Source: Enoplolaimus lenunculus (Eukaryota > Nematoda > Enoplea > Enoplida > Thoracostomopsidae). Taken from it: 64,000 bases of DNA. Location: assembly GCA_030248215.1 (NCBI GenBank), contig JASANG010000335.1, positions 62,001 to 126,000 of the forward strand, written 5' to 3'. A model generated the notes under the pieces. It worked only from the letters and a program-made list of their open reading frames with translations, ran no database searches and was not told where the DNA came from. Of this stretch, positions 52,018 through 63,612 are shown piece by piece. Position 1 is the first letter of the stretch. Every line of letters starts with the position of its first letter. The position numbers were made by a program, and so were the translations under genes.

Positions 52018-54646
52018 AGTTGACGATGTAAAACTGATCCGCAAATCCTTGAAGCAGCCTGTTTTCAGCCAAGACTCGACTTGTTCTTCAGTGACGGATC
52101 ATCGGTCCGTATAGGAAGTCGACCAACGCTCTCGTTGATCGCTTAATTACCGGACAATTGCAATTCTTAATGTTCTCGTCAAAAACCCTGAATTTGTATA
52201 AAAAGAAAATATCTCCAGATTTCTCAATAAACATAAAGTTTTCATCGATTTCTCATTTACAAAATTTTATCGGTTGAGCCATGGGAGCAATAAGGTTTTG
52301 TTTAAACAAAATGTATCAACCTTTATCAGCTATTGTCTTGGAACAGACCACACCTGTAACTAAATTCGGTCCGGTCCGGTTCCCATCACAAATATATATA
52401 CAACATGCCTGGCGACGTTTACTATTAGCTGCCAAATGGCCACGGAGCTTAATGTCTGTCCCGGTATGTCAAATCAACCAACAAATCCTTAACAAATTTC
52501 TGTTCAGTCTGGTTCACATCATGAATATAAACGCGCCTTAGTGACACCTACTGTTAGCTGCCAATGTCAATGTGGCTACGTCTGCCATGTATGCCAAATC
52601 AGAAAATGACATAGTTTCATTGAAATACTGTTACCAATTTAATTTCCCATTTTAACATTTTCATTTTCCGCCTCACCTTTAAAAATAAAAAATAACGGCT
52701 ATTTGCGTACATGAATTGAAACATTTTCTGAGCGATGTATAACATGACACACAGTAGAAACGTTTGTTTTTACAAAATAATATTCTAAAACTTTTCGTAG
52801 TATAATGGACTGTTACTTTCTTCGAGAATAAATGTGTTTTGGCAATATATAATATTTTAAAGTTGTAAAATAACCTTCCGTTTCCGATTTGTGTCGGAAA
52901 TCGCAGAGAAATTACAAATCAAAACACAATGTCACTGTAGTTTTTATGTTAAACTTCGGTCAAAACGGATTTTCTTCCAGCTGATGCGTATTACTGGTCA
53001 ATTTGAGAAATGTTTCAAAAATTGAACGTTAGGCTCAGTTCGTCAGAATGAAAACACACGAATTTGCCCAGGACATGTTCGATTCGAGGGCAAATAAAAA
53101 TTGTGAAACCAGATTAGCTTGGATAAAAATGACTTAACTTGATAAAATGGTATATATATTTTACGATTATGTTGTTACATATATATGTATAGATATATAT
53201 AAATATATATGTATATATATCTATATATATTTATATATATTTATATATAAATATATATATAACTTGATCAATTAAATTTTAACGTCATCTTAAATTTTGA
53301 ACCGGAAGAACCGTTATTGGAAAATTTTTAAATCGGAGCCGAAAATTGGTCACTGAAAATAGCAAACAAACCTTTGAAAAACCACATTTGTGACTTCCTG
53401 TGTAATTTAAGATTTTAATTTCTCAAATTTTGTTATACGGTCAGCTTTGTAACTTTGTTTACATTATTTCTTATGTGTAAGGGAATGTATAAACCTTTGA
53501 ATGCTGACATCTGCTCTGCCCCAGCGCTTGTTTCCGTTCCACTACTACCGCTTTTAACGATCGTAAGGGAAGCTTCAACAACGAATGTTATGTCGTTTTA
53601 TTTCTCGTAAAATGTCCAACATTTGTTGAGGTTTGGGGAGTATATTTCGGTGGGATTTACCCTAACAGGTTATGGTAGAATATATAACGGTGGAAGATAC
53701 CTCATGGCGGTGGCGAGTGACACGCCGAATTGCGAGGTTATACTTAGGAATGTACTTTTAAAACTTTAGTATGCTCTAAAGTTTGGAATTCAATTCTATT
53801 TGGTCTTGCAGTCATTTGTGCACTACAATTAGAGAAAATTGACATTTATGGACTCTAATTCTAAGGTTTAGGAGCTCTTCCCGCTTATGGACTGTTAATA
53901 GGGATACGGACTCCCATTGATTGTAACTCAAAACTGGAACCCCTCTAATTACCTCCACCCTCTTATTCAGGTCAATGCAGTAAGTATGTACATGGTTTAG
54001 AACTAATCTCGAGCATAAACATTACGTAATGTAAGAGAATTTCTACAACAGAAACAGACACGGATTTTTATTGGCAACATATTACCGGTTACACCCGATG
54101 AATAACCTAAACTGCGCAGATTTAACAAGGTAGATCAAATTTTCAGAAAATTAATTCGAGAAAGGCGCTCTGAGGTTGCAAAACCTTCTTTGGGGGGTGG
54201 GGCTGAGCTAATCTCGACACTGCCTGTGTTACCCTTCTATGAAATTAACCGTATATATCGAAGATGGATCTCGGGCCTCAAACCTCATCGGGTGCAGCGC
54301 ACCTGCTATGCCTTAATTTCAATTTGCTTATAACCTTTAACTTTTCAATTGGATCTCATGGACTATGTCAATCCCAGAATTCTGTCATGGACAATCTCTC
54401 TCCAATATTCGTCTCATAGACAATCTACTACCAGAACTTTCTTTCTGAGTCAAGTAGCGCTGGAAAGGGCTGAAAGGTTAAGTGACTATTTCTGACCACT
54501 AAAATGTGTAACTGGTCAATTTTCTCGCACATACTGTTGACGGACGGTAATGAAACTCGCGTTAACCAGTCGCCATAGTTTTGTTCCGGGGCTTGCACTT
54601 TTTCCAGTACGACTGAAAGTGGTGAGAATGCGCACCATTCGGTTTC
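52018..54646. other. Intergenic DNA: tandem pair, AT tract, mariner fragment
   Basis: 52366-52600 has an imperfect tandem pair of about 140 bp (GGTTCCCATCACAAATATA / GGTTCACATCATGAATATA and GTTAGCTGCCAA). 53160-53262 is an AT-only tract of TATATA/TATAAA type. 53732-53980 is the right part of the 28380 MITE, ending CAATGCAG before TA. No gene. Confidence 0.65.
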
Positions 54647-54986
54647 CAGTGGCGGATCCAGGATCTCAAAATGGGGGGGGGGAAATTTCACAGGTAATAA
54701 ACTTATTTTGACCCACACACAAACCACGAACTATTGCAATAAAATTGACTTCTTTAGGTTCGTTCCATTGAGATGAATCACAAATAACACTAACGCATCA
54801 ACGCAATTTAGATCTAAACAACAGGGTGGCAACATAAGTTCGAATTTGGTTTCAAACAGGCACTAATTTAAAGGCAGCTGCTTACACTATTGTGTATAAA
54901 ACAGAGAATTGACACTCTATATAATTTTTGTCGAGATGCTGTTGGGGGGGGCCACGGCCGGGGTGCCCCCCGCGGATCCGTCATTG
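54647..54986. mobile_element. hAT-like MITE with perfect 8-bp duplication
   Basis: Ends CAGTGGCGGATCCAGG and GGATCCGTCATTG (inverted), flanked by TCGGTTTC on both sides (54639-54646 and 54987-54994). 340 bp with no transposase frame. G-runs lie next to both ends. The intact duplication suggests fairly recent insertion. Confidence 0.93.
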
Positions 54987-55861
54987 TCGGTTTCATAAAG
55001 TTGATACTATGATCGACACTTGGATGCTCAATCCCAAGTATAACAATTCGACGATAAACTTTCCATTTGACGGAATCAATGACTGAACCCTTAAACCTAA
55101 GCCTAATCTTAAGCCAAACCTATGCCTGAACAGAGGTCACTAAAACAAATAGTTCACAACTTCGAAGTAAACAAATTCGAGTGTAACTTCTTGCACTCTT
55201 GTACAATCTCTCTCCCAAAAATTGTCTCATGGGTAATCTTTTGCCAAAATTTGTCTCATGAACAATCCATAGCCAAAATTCTTCTCTAATAAACAATCTG
55301 CTCCTCAAAATTCCTTTCATGGGCAGTGTAACAGGATCTGTACTAAGGGGAATTGTTCATGACAAGATCAGGGGCGGAACGTTATTTCGTTAGACTGGAA
55401 TAGAGTAAGTTTATTCTTTAGACTATTTTTGGTTAGGCTTAGGAATATGATTATACCGCTATTATGACCCTGTTCGATATATTGGCCATGACAACCTACC
55501 CATCTAAAATATCCGTCAGTAAAACCGGAGCCGTTACCTTTTGCGCGGGAGCCGAATTAAAATTAGGCAAGAACAAACGTTAAATTTGTTAATTTCAGCA
55601 ACAATTTGCAGTGTTAAAAATTGTGCTTAACTTTTCGTTGTGGAAAATCCCGGCAATTAACGGTTTAAAAAAGCAATACACTAAAGTTAGAAACAAGCAT
55701 TGCTAAGGGGTATAGCGTTTAGAAAAATTCGAAAAATTTCTGTATCAAAATTGCCGGAACCTCTAGCAAAAATTCCGCGTGAAACGGCGGCCAATACCCA
55801 GCCTGACGTGGATAAGGACCTCCAGGGGAACCCTGAACTCACAATTTGAAATAGTATGTAT

Positions 55862-56156
55862 ATGTCGTAGCCCAAGTCGTAATTCACACCAATTCCGAAT
55901 TGGGCTAGTCCAAAACCAAATTACAACTTGGGCTAGCCCAAGGCGGAATTGTCAGATAGATCTGTGTGTTTTCTAACCAACCGTATTTGAGCATGGCATT
56001 AAGCTAGTAACAATCACAAGGCGCACATTTGTTGCATAAAAAGAATTCCGCCGTAATCTAGCCCAAGTCGCAATTACGCCCTGGTCTAGCCCAATTGGTA
56101 ATTGAACCAGCCCAATTCGGAATTGGTCCAACTTACGACCTGGGGTACGACATATA
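55862..56156. mobile_element. AATTCCGAATTGGGCTAG MITE, uninterrupted copy
   Basis: Inverted ends of about 80 bp: GTCGTAGCCCAAGTCGTAA and AATTCCGAATTGGGCTAG on the left, their reverse complements on the right. The interior contains the single GCATTAAG that is the empty site for the insertion seen at 33730. Confidence 0.88.
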
Positions 56157-56634
56157 TACTTTAAATTTAAACAGAATCGAACAAAATAGTAATAAATTCA
56201 GTATAATCATTTTAAAACAAGTTTCATATGAATTGTCTTGCTACTGCCCCCACGCACCCCACCTTTACCGCTCATCGCAATCAACAATTTATATCAGTAA
56301 AATGTAATCAAATGTAATTGTAACTCTAGATGCAATCAGTATTTTATGTCAAAATTCCATCGTGCTTAAAGTTTATGGCGAATGCTTAATTTTCTCCAGG
56401 GCAGAAAGTAGTTAATACGCCATGATGTACCGATGTTTTACCGGTTTATGGACCTGTAACAGCAAATATAAAGCAATTTTTGTCCTAAAACAAGTTCCGA
56501 ACAAAATCTGTGAAACATTTGTAGGCCTAAGACACACCGTGAAGTGTCGTGTGGACCTACGCCGAAACCATACGAAAAACTTTGTCTTGTATACAATTCT
56601 TCAAAATTCTACTCACGGAGTCTCTTTATTAATG

Positions 56635-57206
56635 GTGATCGATTGTCAATGAGATCCCGCGTGATCGATTGTCAATGAGATCCCGCGTGATCGATTGTCA
56701 ATGAGATCCCGCGTGATCGATTGTCAATGAGATCCCGCGTGATCGATTGTCAATGAGATCCCGCGTGATCGATTGTCAATGAGATCCCGCGTGATCGATT
56801 GTCAATGATATCCCGCGTGATCGATTGTCAATGAGATCCCGCGTGATCGATTGTCAATGAGATCCCGCGTGATCGATTGTGAATGAGATCCCGCGTGATC
56901 GATTGTGAATGAGATCCCGCGTGATCGATTGTCAATGAGATCCCGCGTGATCGATTGTCAATGAGATCCCGCGTGATCGATTGTCAATGAGATCCCGCGT
57001 GATCGATTGTCAATGAGATCCCGCGTGATCGATTGTCAATGAGATCCCGCGTGATCGATTGTCAATGAGATCCCGCGTGATCGATTGTCAATGAGATCCC
57101 GCATGATCGATTGTGAATGAGATCCCGCGTGATCGATTGTCAATGAGATCCCGCGTGATCGATTGTCAATGAGATCCCGCGTGATCGATTGTCAATGAGA
57201 TCCCGC
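56635..57206. repeat. 26-bp minisatellite, exactly 22 units
   Basis: The unit is GTGATCGATTGTCAATGAGA followed by TCCCGC. Length 572 = 22 x 26. Only a handful of single-base variants, so the array is homogenised or recent. Each unit has two GATC sites. Confidence 0.98.
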
Positions 57207-57326
57207 ATAAAAAGCTTTGTTCCGGATGTGTTCAATTCAAATGCGCTGTTTTTGGTTCTTGTACACGTTCCGTCCCATAGGTTTACGTATAAGCTTCGCT
57301 TAGGCTTAGGTTTTACATAAGATTAA

Positions 57327-57587
57327 CCTCTTCTCACATTGAGTTGCCTATAGGCAACACGGCGCAGTGTATATACGTTAAATAATATATCGCACCGTGT
57401 TTAAAAATTGCAACACGTATAAATAGTACTAAATCACCACAAGACGTAAGAGCCCCCTCGGGCTCGAGCGTCAAGCTCGTATAGCTGAGTTGTGATGGTA
57501 TACGCCTCCCACTCCAGTTACTGGAGTTCGAATCCTAGCAATAAAGTAGGTCTCAGGGGAAATAGAAAGTATTCATGTGAGAAAGGG
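57327..57587 (+). mobile_element. TTAA-flanked element with tRNA-Gly-like core, copy A
   Basis: TTAA (57323-57326), then CCTCTTCTCACATTGAG, a perfect palindrome GTTGCCTATAGGCAAC, a hairpin GAGCCCCCTCGGGCTC, box A TATAGCTGAGTTGTGATGG, CGCCTCCCACTCC, box B GGAGTTCGAATCC, then GTGAGAAAGGG and TTAA (57588-57591). The ends are short inverted repeats and the TTAA target is the piggyBac/Kolobok type. Confidence 0.85.
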
Positions 57588-57591
57588 TTAA

Positions 57592-58777
57592 GTGTTTGCT
57601 CATGCATTTTCCTTGGCGTAGACTTTAGCCTATTAAGGCTTCACTTTAAATGAGGGGAGAGATGCACAAGAGCTCTGTTTATTTTGTTGAAGTTTGTCAT
57701 TCAAGGTTGTCGATACTGAAATTCGGTTGTTGGCATTTGTGTATCTTTTCATATTGAAAATTAGCAAGTAATCTCTATTTTACTCTGATATATTTAAAAT
57801 TAGCCCGCGGTTAGAAAATGATTTACAGCTTTAGCGACTGTCAACGTTGTTGAATATTTTACAGGTGCGGTTGCTATTAAGAATAGCAGCATTTCATGCT
57901 TTTGACTCAATAAAGAAAGAGTTTCTTTAAGCTTTGTTCTTGGTAAAACATACAACAGTCTTGCAGTCGGTAACTGGTGATGGACTGAAAAACGGTCCCG
58001 TAGCTCAGGCGAGGCCAGCAACCTTGCGTTGGAAAATTTTTGGCTTTACTAGAAAAGTTTTAACCTCGCGCTTGGAGAATGTCATGCGAAATTGTCGAAC
58101 GCCATACTCCTGAAAATTGCTTAGCCCCCGTAGTATACTAAACTTACTATGGCTATGTAAAGGAAAAAAGAAATCTCGCTGGGCCAAACAAATTTTTGCA
58201 AGGAAAGAATGTTTTGAATGTTTGCAGACAGGTACTTTTTGACAGGCACAGAGTCCCTGCCAGCAGGGGCGTACCTATGGGGACCAGGGGGAGGCGACCC
58301 CTCACACGGAATCAGTTCGTGCATCATAACTTATGTTAGATACAAAAATTACCCCCAGCTTTTCGCTGGCTTCGCTCGCTAGGTTGTTAATTATTCAATT
58401 TTAGAAACTGTTCAAAGCTTCACAGTTACACAACAGCTAGACCGGGAGATTCCGGTTTAGTTATTTAGACCCCGCAGTTTACAGTTAATGAATAAAGAAA
58501 CGTTTTGAGGCAGTTACAGAGGGAGAGGGATTTAATACTGAAAAATGCATAGCTTCTCCATAAATCCTGGCTACGAGACTTCGCTCACTCTATTTTATTT
58601 CCAAGACAAAAATACGCCCACAAAGACTTCAAACTGAAGTTCTGTACTAGAATTAAGGTAATAATGTTTAGCTTTTGGCACGCTCCGCACGCGATCTTGT
58701 TCACGTGGCAAACAATTCGGTCTGGTTCAGCGGTACATGCCACCAAAAATTTAGGGAACCTAAAAGAGAATTCTTAA
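57592..58777. other. Spacer between the two tRNA-like elements
   Basis: 57995-58165 is a GTAGCCA-family copy (GGTCCCGTAGCTCAGGCGAG ... TACTATGGCTATG). The rest is unassigned; no gene. Confidence 0.5.
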
Positions 58778-59040
58778 CCCGTTCTCAGATTGAGTTGCCT
58801 ATAGGCAACAAATCGCAGTGTATATATGTTAAATAATATATATCGCACCGTGTTTAACAATTGTAACACGCATGCATAGTCCTAAAACACCACTAGACGT
58901 GAGAGCCCCCTCGGGCTCGAGTGTCAAGCTCCTATAGCTGAGTGGTGATGGTATACGCCTCCCACTACAGTCACTGGAGTTCGAATCCTAGCATAAAAGT
59001 AGGTCTCAGGGGAAATAGAAAATATTCATGTGAGGAAGGG
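58778..59040 (+). mobile_element. TTAA-flanked element with tRNA-Gly-like core, copy B
   Basis: TTAA (58774-58777), CCCGTTCTCAGATTGAG, the same GTTGCCTATAGGCAAC palindrome, box A TATAGCTGAGTGGTGATGG, CGCCTCCCACTAC, box B GGAGTTCGAATCC, GTGAGGAAGGG, TTAA (59041-59044). 263 bp, close in length and sequence to copy A. Confidence 0.88.
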
Positions 59041-59044
59041 TTAA

Positions 59045-60456
59045 ATTGGCCTTGGAGCCGACTTGCAAATCGGGGCCAACCTCATATATCCCGCCAAATA
59101 GTTTAGATGGGTCACTGCTAATGAGGTTTAAGGTCTCATTTAGGTGAGAACCCAAGGCACGGACGTGACAGGATGCGCTGCCCAATCGAAACTTCTTGGT
59201 ACGCCAGTGTCTGAAGTATCGAAGTATTTCTGTTCTTTATCAAGCAACAAAACAAATATTAACAAATTGTGTGACTATTTACAATATCTTATTGACATTC
59301 ACGCTATAACAATTTTACATGACCGCTTATATACTTTTGAGGTAAAACTTTCAAAATCTGCAAAGAAACTATTGCAGTTTTGCTTCCAAAACACCCATGG
59401 GTTACTTAGATTGTGATCCGTATGGAACTGTCCGTCTCACTGATCAGCCACATGCGCACATGGTGGTAGAGTGCAACTGAAGGTGCAAACTCCAGACCTG
59501 CAAGTAAAAAACTCACCGGAGCCGGAGGTGAAGCAAAATTAGAGAGTATGAATCTGATGTTGAATCGGCTATTTTTAACAATTTCTATGGAAAACGTTGT
59601 CAAGAAAAATTCGTGTTAAGCTTGCTTTTTTGGAAAATCTCATTCAATTAAAGTACTCAAAGCTGGTACAAACTTGCCGAGGCACTGACTGAAACGAACC
59701 ATTCACTGTATAAGCCTGCCTTTTCAGCTGTTTTATAAGAGGAGTCTTATTCGCTAATCTTTCCTACCTTGAATAGACAGTACATAATTTGTGCATTTCA
59801 TCATGATTGAAGATACTGTATTAAGCACAATTTTTGTTTGACTTGTCGGTGCTGTGTTTGATTATGGCAACTGTACAGTCAATGCTCAGTGAATACTGAT
59901 CGATGTAAAATGAACAATTTAGATATTGAAATTTTAGAGAACCGTCATCTTAATAGAATAATCACTTTGAAACCTCAAGCCAAAATTAATCCCACGAAGA
60001 AAGAATGATATACCTTGATTGAAAAATAATCCAAAGTTAGATGGAATCGTAAGGCGGGGGAAGAATCGTACGCCTTAGTGGGGTTAATTGTCTACGACAC
60101 TGGAACCGAAGGCACGCATGCCGTAGAACCCTGACACATGGGATTCCAAAGGGTCCCACGCTGCAATTCCATTTATTATAAAATTTGAATTCATTAATTA
60201 AATACACGGCCGGTAATAAATAGCTTATCTGGCTACGGGCATCAAAAATCTTTAGCTGGATAGTTTGTTACAATGGTTTCCTATTACGTAATAATCAAGC
60301 ACTATTTAGGCCAGAGGGCAGGATTTTGCTCCGTCGGCTGCTCCCCTTTCCCGGATTCCCTTTAGCTATGGGTTCGAACAATGTTCTACTCGGTTAATAG
60401 TTGTTTGCCAGACTAATGAGCCAAACATGCTTTAGTAGTTTGTTCTGGTCGCGGTG
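59045..60456. other. 3' flank of the methyltransferase gene
   Basis: No gene. About 59505-59560 (GGAGCCGGAGGTGAAGC) resembles 8700-8745, a diverged dispersed repeat. Holds the candidate poly(A) hexamer at 60172-60177. Confidence 0.45.
60172..60177 (-). terminator. Possible poly(A) signal of the methyltransferase gene
   Basis: AATAAA on the minus strand, about 280 bases downstream of the TGA stop. It is the nearest canonical hexamer I saw. It is short and could be chance in AT-rich DNA. Confidence 0.35.
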
Positions 60457-61122
60457 TCAGGAAAAATTGTCTAAATATCGTTCAGTGGCGCCGTAGCGTT
60501 TTCGGCAAGTTTCATGAATATACGACAGTTCATAACACCACGGGCACCATGGATTGGGTTCTTTTGAAAACAAATGATACCCAGCTGTCTCGAGTTTTGC
60601 CAACAGTTGCGAAGCGTTGCCATGTTTTTCATGAATTTCAATGAGAATTTGACAAGCGAACGGACTTTGTTGCATCGACGAAGGCCATGAGTGGAGTAAA
60701 GCTTGCAGTGCTTGATATTCACCGCCTTCGATATCAATTTTAAATATATCAACATAACTGTGACCAAGTTTTGACATTAAATCGACAATAGAAATTTCCG
60801 TCGGCAAATTTGAATTTGGCACCGCTAGTTTGGATTGAGCTGTGATTTTGTAGTGATATGCGGTCAAATGAGGCACCTTGGAGTACGCGCTGTTGACTGT
60901 ACCAGCTTCAAAGCCATACACTCGGCAGCCGTTTTTCGCGCCGTGCAGTTGTGCTGACATTGCAGCCATTTCAACGTCAAAACTGAGCTGTCCAGCGAGA
61001 CCCAACGAATAAATTGTGCAATTTGCTGGAAGCGACCACGGTGAGCAGACATATTTACCACCGTCAGACACAACGCCGACCCGGATCGCTTCAAGACAGT
61101 CGGATTGTATCATTAAGGCGAC
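60457..61122 (-). CDS. FkbM/METTL24-like methyltransferase, last exon (partial gene)
   Basis: The open frame of 221 codons after a good acceptor (CATTCCAG) ends in TGA. The fold is a Rossmann SAM-dependent methyltransferase of the FkbM/Methyltransf_21 type. It shows SDGGKYVC near the start, YSLGLAGQLSFDVEMA as the SAM-binding motif, VDIFKIDIEGGEYQAL as the family's acidic signature, then LIEIHEKHG and a C-terminal cysteine-rich FSKEPNPWCPWCYELS. This order and the DGG/DIEGGE motifs are those of animal METTL24-like proteins; the substrate is unknown. Internal ATG 61113 is in frame but the homology starts at or before it, so I take the exon from the acceptor. The N-terminal part (usually a membrane anchor) was not found up to 64000, so the gene likely runs off the window or has distant small exons. 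Confidence 0.85.
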   Translation of the reverse strand, partial: VALMIQSDCLEAIRVGVVSDGGKYVCSPWSLPANCTIYSLGLAGQLSFDVEMAAMSAQLHGAKNGCRVYGFEAGTVNSAYSKVPHLTAYHYKITAQSKLAVPNSNLPTEISIVDLMSKLGHSYVDIFKIDIEGGEYQALQALLHSWPSSMQQSPFACQILIEIHEKHGNASQLLAKLETAGYHLFSKEPNPWCPWCYELSYIHETCRKRYGATERYLDNFS

Positions 61123-62387
61123 CTGGAATGCGAAAACACAGACACTGTGAAGCTACAAAGTAAATTTATTTTTATCTAAACTAAAATAATTATACTATTC
61201 GAAATCATTTTAAAAATTAACAAATAAAGTAACATAAATTTGAAATAATTGACAAAAAATAATAACTGAAGTGTTTCAATCATATTCAAAATTAACAAAA
61301 AACATCTAAAATCTGAAATCATTTCTAAAATTACTTCGGCTGTATTCATAGAATAAGTTTTCATTTTTCAAAGTTTTATTCGAATGATCCAGAGTTAAAA
61401 ATTGAAAAAATTTTGCTTGACCGTTTAACGGATATATTATTCAAACCGCTTGAAAGAGCCAAGATCATATTTATTCCTCTAGAATATAATCTCAACACAA
61501 ACGTTGTTTTTGTGGATTTTGATGCGTTTGATTTGCCCCACATCCCACTAAACAATTTGAATATATATGTACATATACATACTTATCATGTATACCTAAT
61601 ATATGTATACAGTATATGTACATTAGAGTTTTATTACAAGGAGGGATGTTTGGTGGAAATATGCGAAAATATTCTGTTCGAATATAGCAACTTGCACATT
61701 TTTGCAATTTTCATTCCTCGCTGTCATCCTTCCTTCCGAAAAAAGTTACTGTTAATCAAACAAATTAACTTAAAACCCTGTTCACACATGCCAGTTTTTT
61801 ACAGCAATAACTTGCTCATGCAACTTGTAAGTGCAAGTTTGGTCACAACACAGCTTGGAAGTTCTTGCAGCTGCAAATTGTTGTCCTACTGAATTGTATT
61901 TGCACGTGTGAACGCAGTTGCAAGTTGTTTAAGTTCTTGCACATGCATTTTGATTGGCCAATCGGAAGACATATTGTTGAGTGCTTCTGAATTAATTCAC
62001 ACTTTTGAACTTATTCAAGAATAGTGAATTAATTCAAATATCCAACTTCTTTGATATTTCGCAGTCTGCAGCAATTGTGACGGGACTTGTTTTTCATTTT
62101 TGAGCACTAAACAGAAATTGTATCGGTATAAAACCGATTTCGAGTCAAGAAATTTCGAGTAGAGCTTTCTTTACGCGTGAAAGTTTCTTACAGCTGAAAC
62201 TTGCAGCTCGAAGTTTTGTCAAAATTTCTTTCGAAGAACTTGTAGCTGCAATATATCATGATCAATAAACGCCAAGAAATAATTCATAGGTATGAATAGG
62301 ATTTTAAGTCGAATTAATTCATCATCATTCGCTGAGCTAAGGCCAATCTATAGCACAGGGGCTTCCCATTTTCCAAGGTGAGCAAAC
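61123..62387. other. Upstream intron or flank of the methyltransferase exon
   Basis: Very AT-rich. I searched the minus strand for an upstream methyltransferase exon and found none. 61772-61915 is a third CACACGTGCAAG-type MITE (starts near CCCTGTTCACACATGCCAG, ends TTTGCACGTGTGAACGCAG). A plus-strand frame at 61413-61892 overlaps this repeat and has no motif. Confidence 0.5.
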
Positions 62388-62947
62388 TATGACCAGGAGT
62401 GCAGCGAAGCCACTCCTGTATGACGGCTAAGAATTTCGCTGGTTTGGTAGGAAAAATAACATGCATAATTTTGGCTGGGAAAAGTGAAAAATTCAGAAGC
62501 CTAAATCTTCGCTAGTAGGGAAAGATAGAGGTGTAGGCGAGGTTTAGAAACCAGGAAAGTGTTAAAGTTAAACGTATAGTTTTTCTCAAGGTCTGGTAGG
62601 GAAGGAATAGTTTGATTGATCTGGCTGGAAAATTGGGAGCGCGAGGTTCAGAAAACGGGAAAAGTAGAAAATTTGAAAGCTTGTTTTCATGTGGTTTGAT
62701 CGGAAAAATCTGAAGCGTAGGTTTTATTTGGAGAATGGGAAAAGTGGATAATTTAAACACCTAGATTTTCCCTTGGTTGGTAGGGAAAATCTGAAGCGAA
62801 GATTTCGTTTGGAAAATGGGAAAAGTGGAAAATTAAAAATGCATAGATTTTTCCTTGTTTAGACAGGGAAAATATGAAGCGTAGGTTTTGTTTGAAAATC
62901 CGGAAAAGTGGAACATTTAAAACGTATAGGTTTTCCTTGGTTACATG

Positions 62948-63078
62948 GCAAAAAATGGTGAGTCAAATTGACTCTCTCCGAAATAGACTTTTCAGGACTA
63001 CACAAAGCGAACCACTCAATTTGTGTAATCCCGAAAAGCCTATTGCAGAGTGAGTCAATTTGATTAACCATTTTTTGC
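62948..63078. mobile_element. Small palindromic MITE nested in the foldback arm
   Basis: Ends GCAAAAAATGGTGAGTCAAA and the reverse complement of GTCAATTTGATTAACCATTT then TTTGC form about 45-bp inverted repeats around a short middle. It interrupts one arm unit of the foldback element. Confidence 0.8.
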
Positions 63079-63404
63079 GGTGTAGGAAATAAAATTCTGA
63101 AGCGCAAGTATCGTTTAGAAAACTGGAATGTAGAAAATTAAAACGAGTAAGTTTTCGCAGCCAAAATCATGCTTGTGATTGTTCCTATCAATTCAATGCA
63201 ATTCCTAGCCGTCATACACGAGTGGCAACGCTTCGGATTTCTCCTACCAAACCATGAAAATTTAGGCGTAAAATTTTTCGCTTTTTCGTTTTCCAAACAA
63301 ATTTTACGCTTCAAACTTTCCCTACGAGATCTGAGAATATCCAGGCATTTGAATACCGGCAATTTTGTATTTTTTCATTGCCGCTAAGCAAATATTGAGG
63401 GGGA

Positions 63405-63612
63405 ATGTTTTGTTTTCATAATGCGAAAATTTTTTATCAATTTTGCGTTATCTTTCTCGGGGGGGCAGCCGCCTCCCTGCACCCCCTGCGGTTCGAAGAG
63501 ATACTAAGTAGGATGGAGGGCTGACGTCCCCCAAGCCTCATGCACTAAGCATTTTATTATGGAATCCGTTAAAATGACTGAAATAGTTTTGAACAGTTAT
63601 GTGCTCATCCTG
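63405..63612 (-). mobile_element. MITE family R1, copy 3 (partial, inverted)
   Basis: The reverse complement contains AAATGCTTAGTGCATGAGGC and TTGGGGGACGTCAGCCC, matching the interior at 6669-6705. It splits the right arm of the foldback element. Confidence 0.7.

Noticed and set aside
54428-54727. Minus-strand frame of 99 residues
   Set aside because: It runs into the end of the hAT-like MITE at 54647, so the start is transposon sequence.
56635-57206. CRISPR-like array
   Set aside because: Units are contiguous with no unique spacers and the DNA is animal; it is a plain minisatellite.
57440-57545. Functional tRNA gene
   Set aside because: Boxes A and B are present but the acceptor and anticodon stems do not pair fully, and the sequence is repeated inside TTAA-flanked elements, so it is a transposon-borne derivative.
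61413-61892. Plus-strand frame of 159 residues upstream of the methyltransferase exon
   Set aside because: Its last third is a MITE (61772-61915), and the rest is AT-rich with Tyr/Ile/His-rich low complexity.
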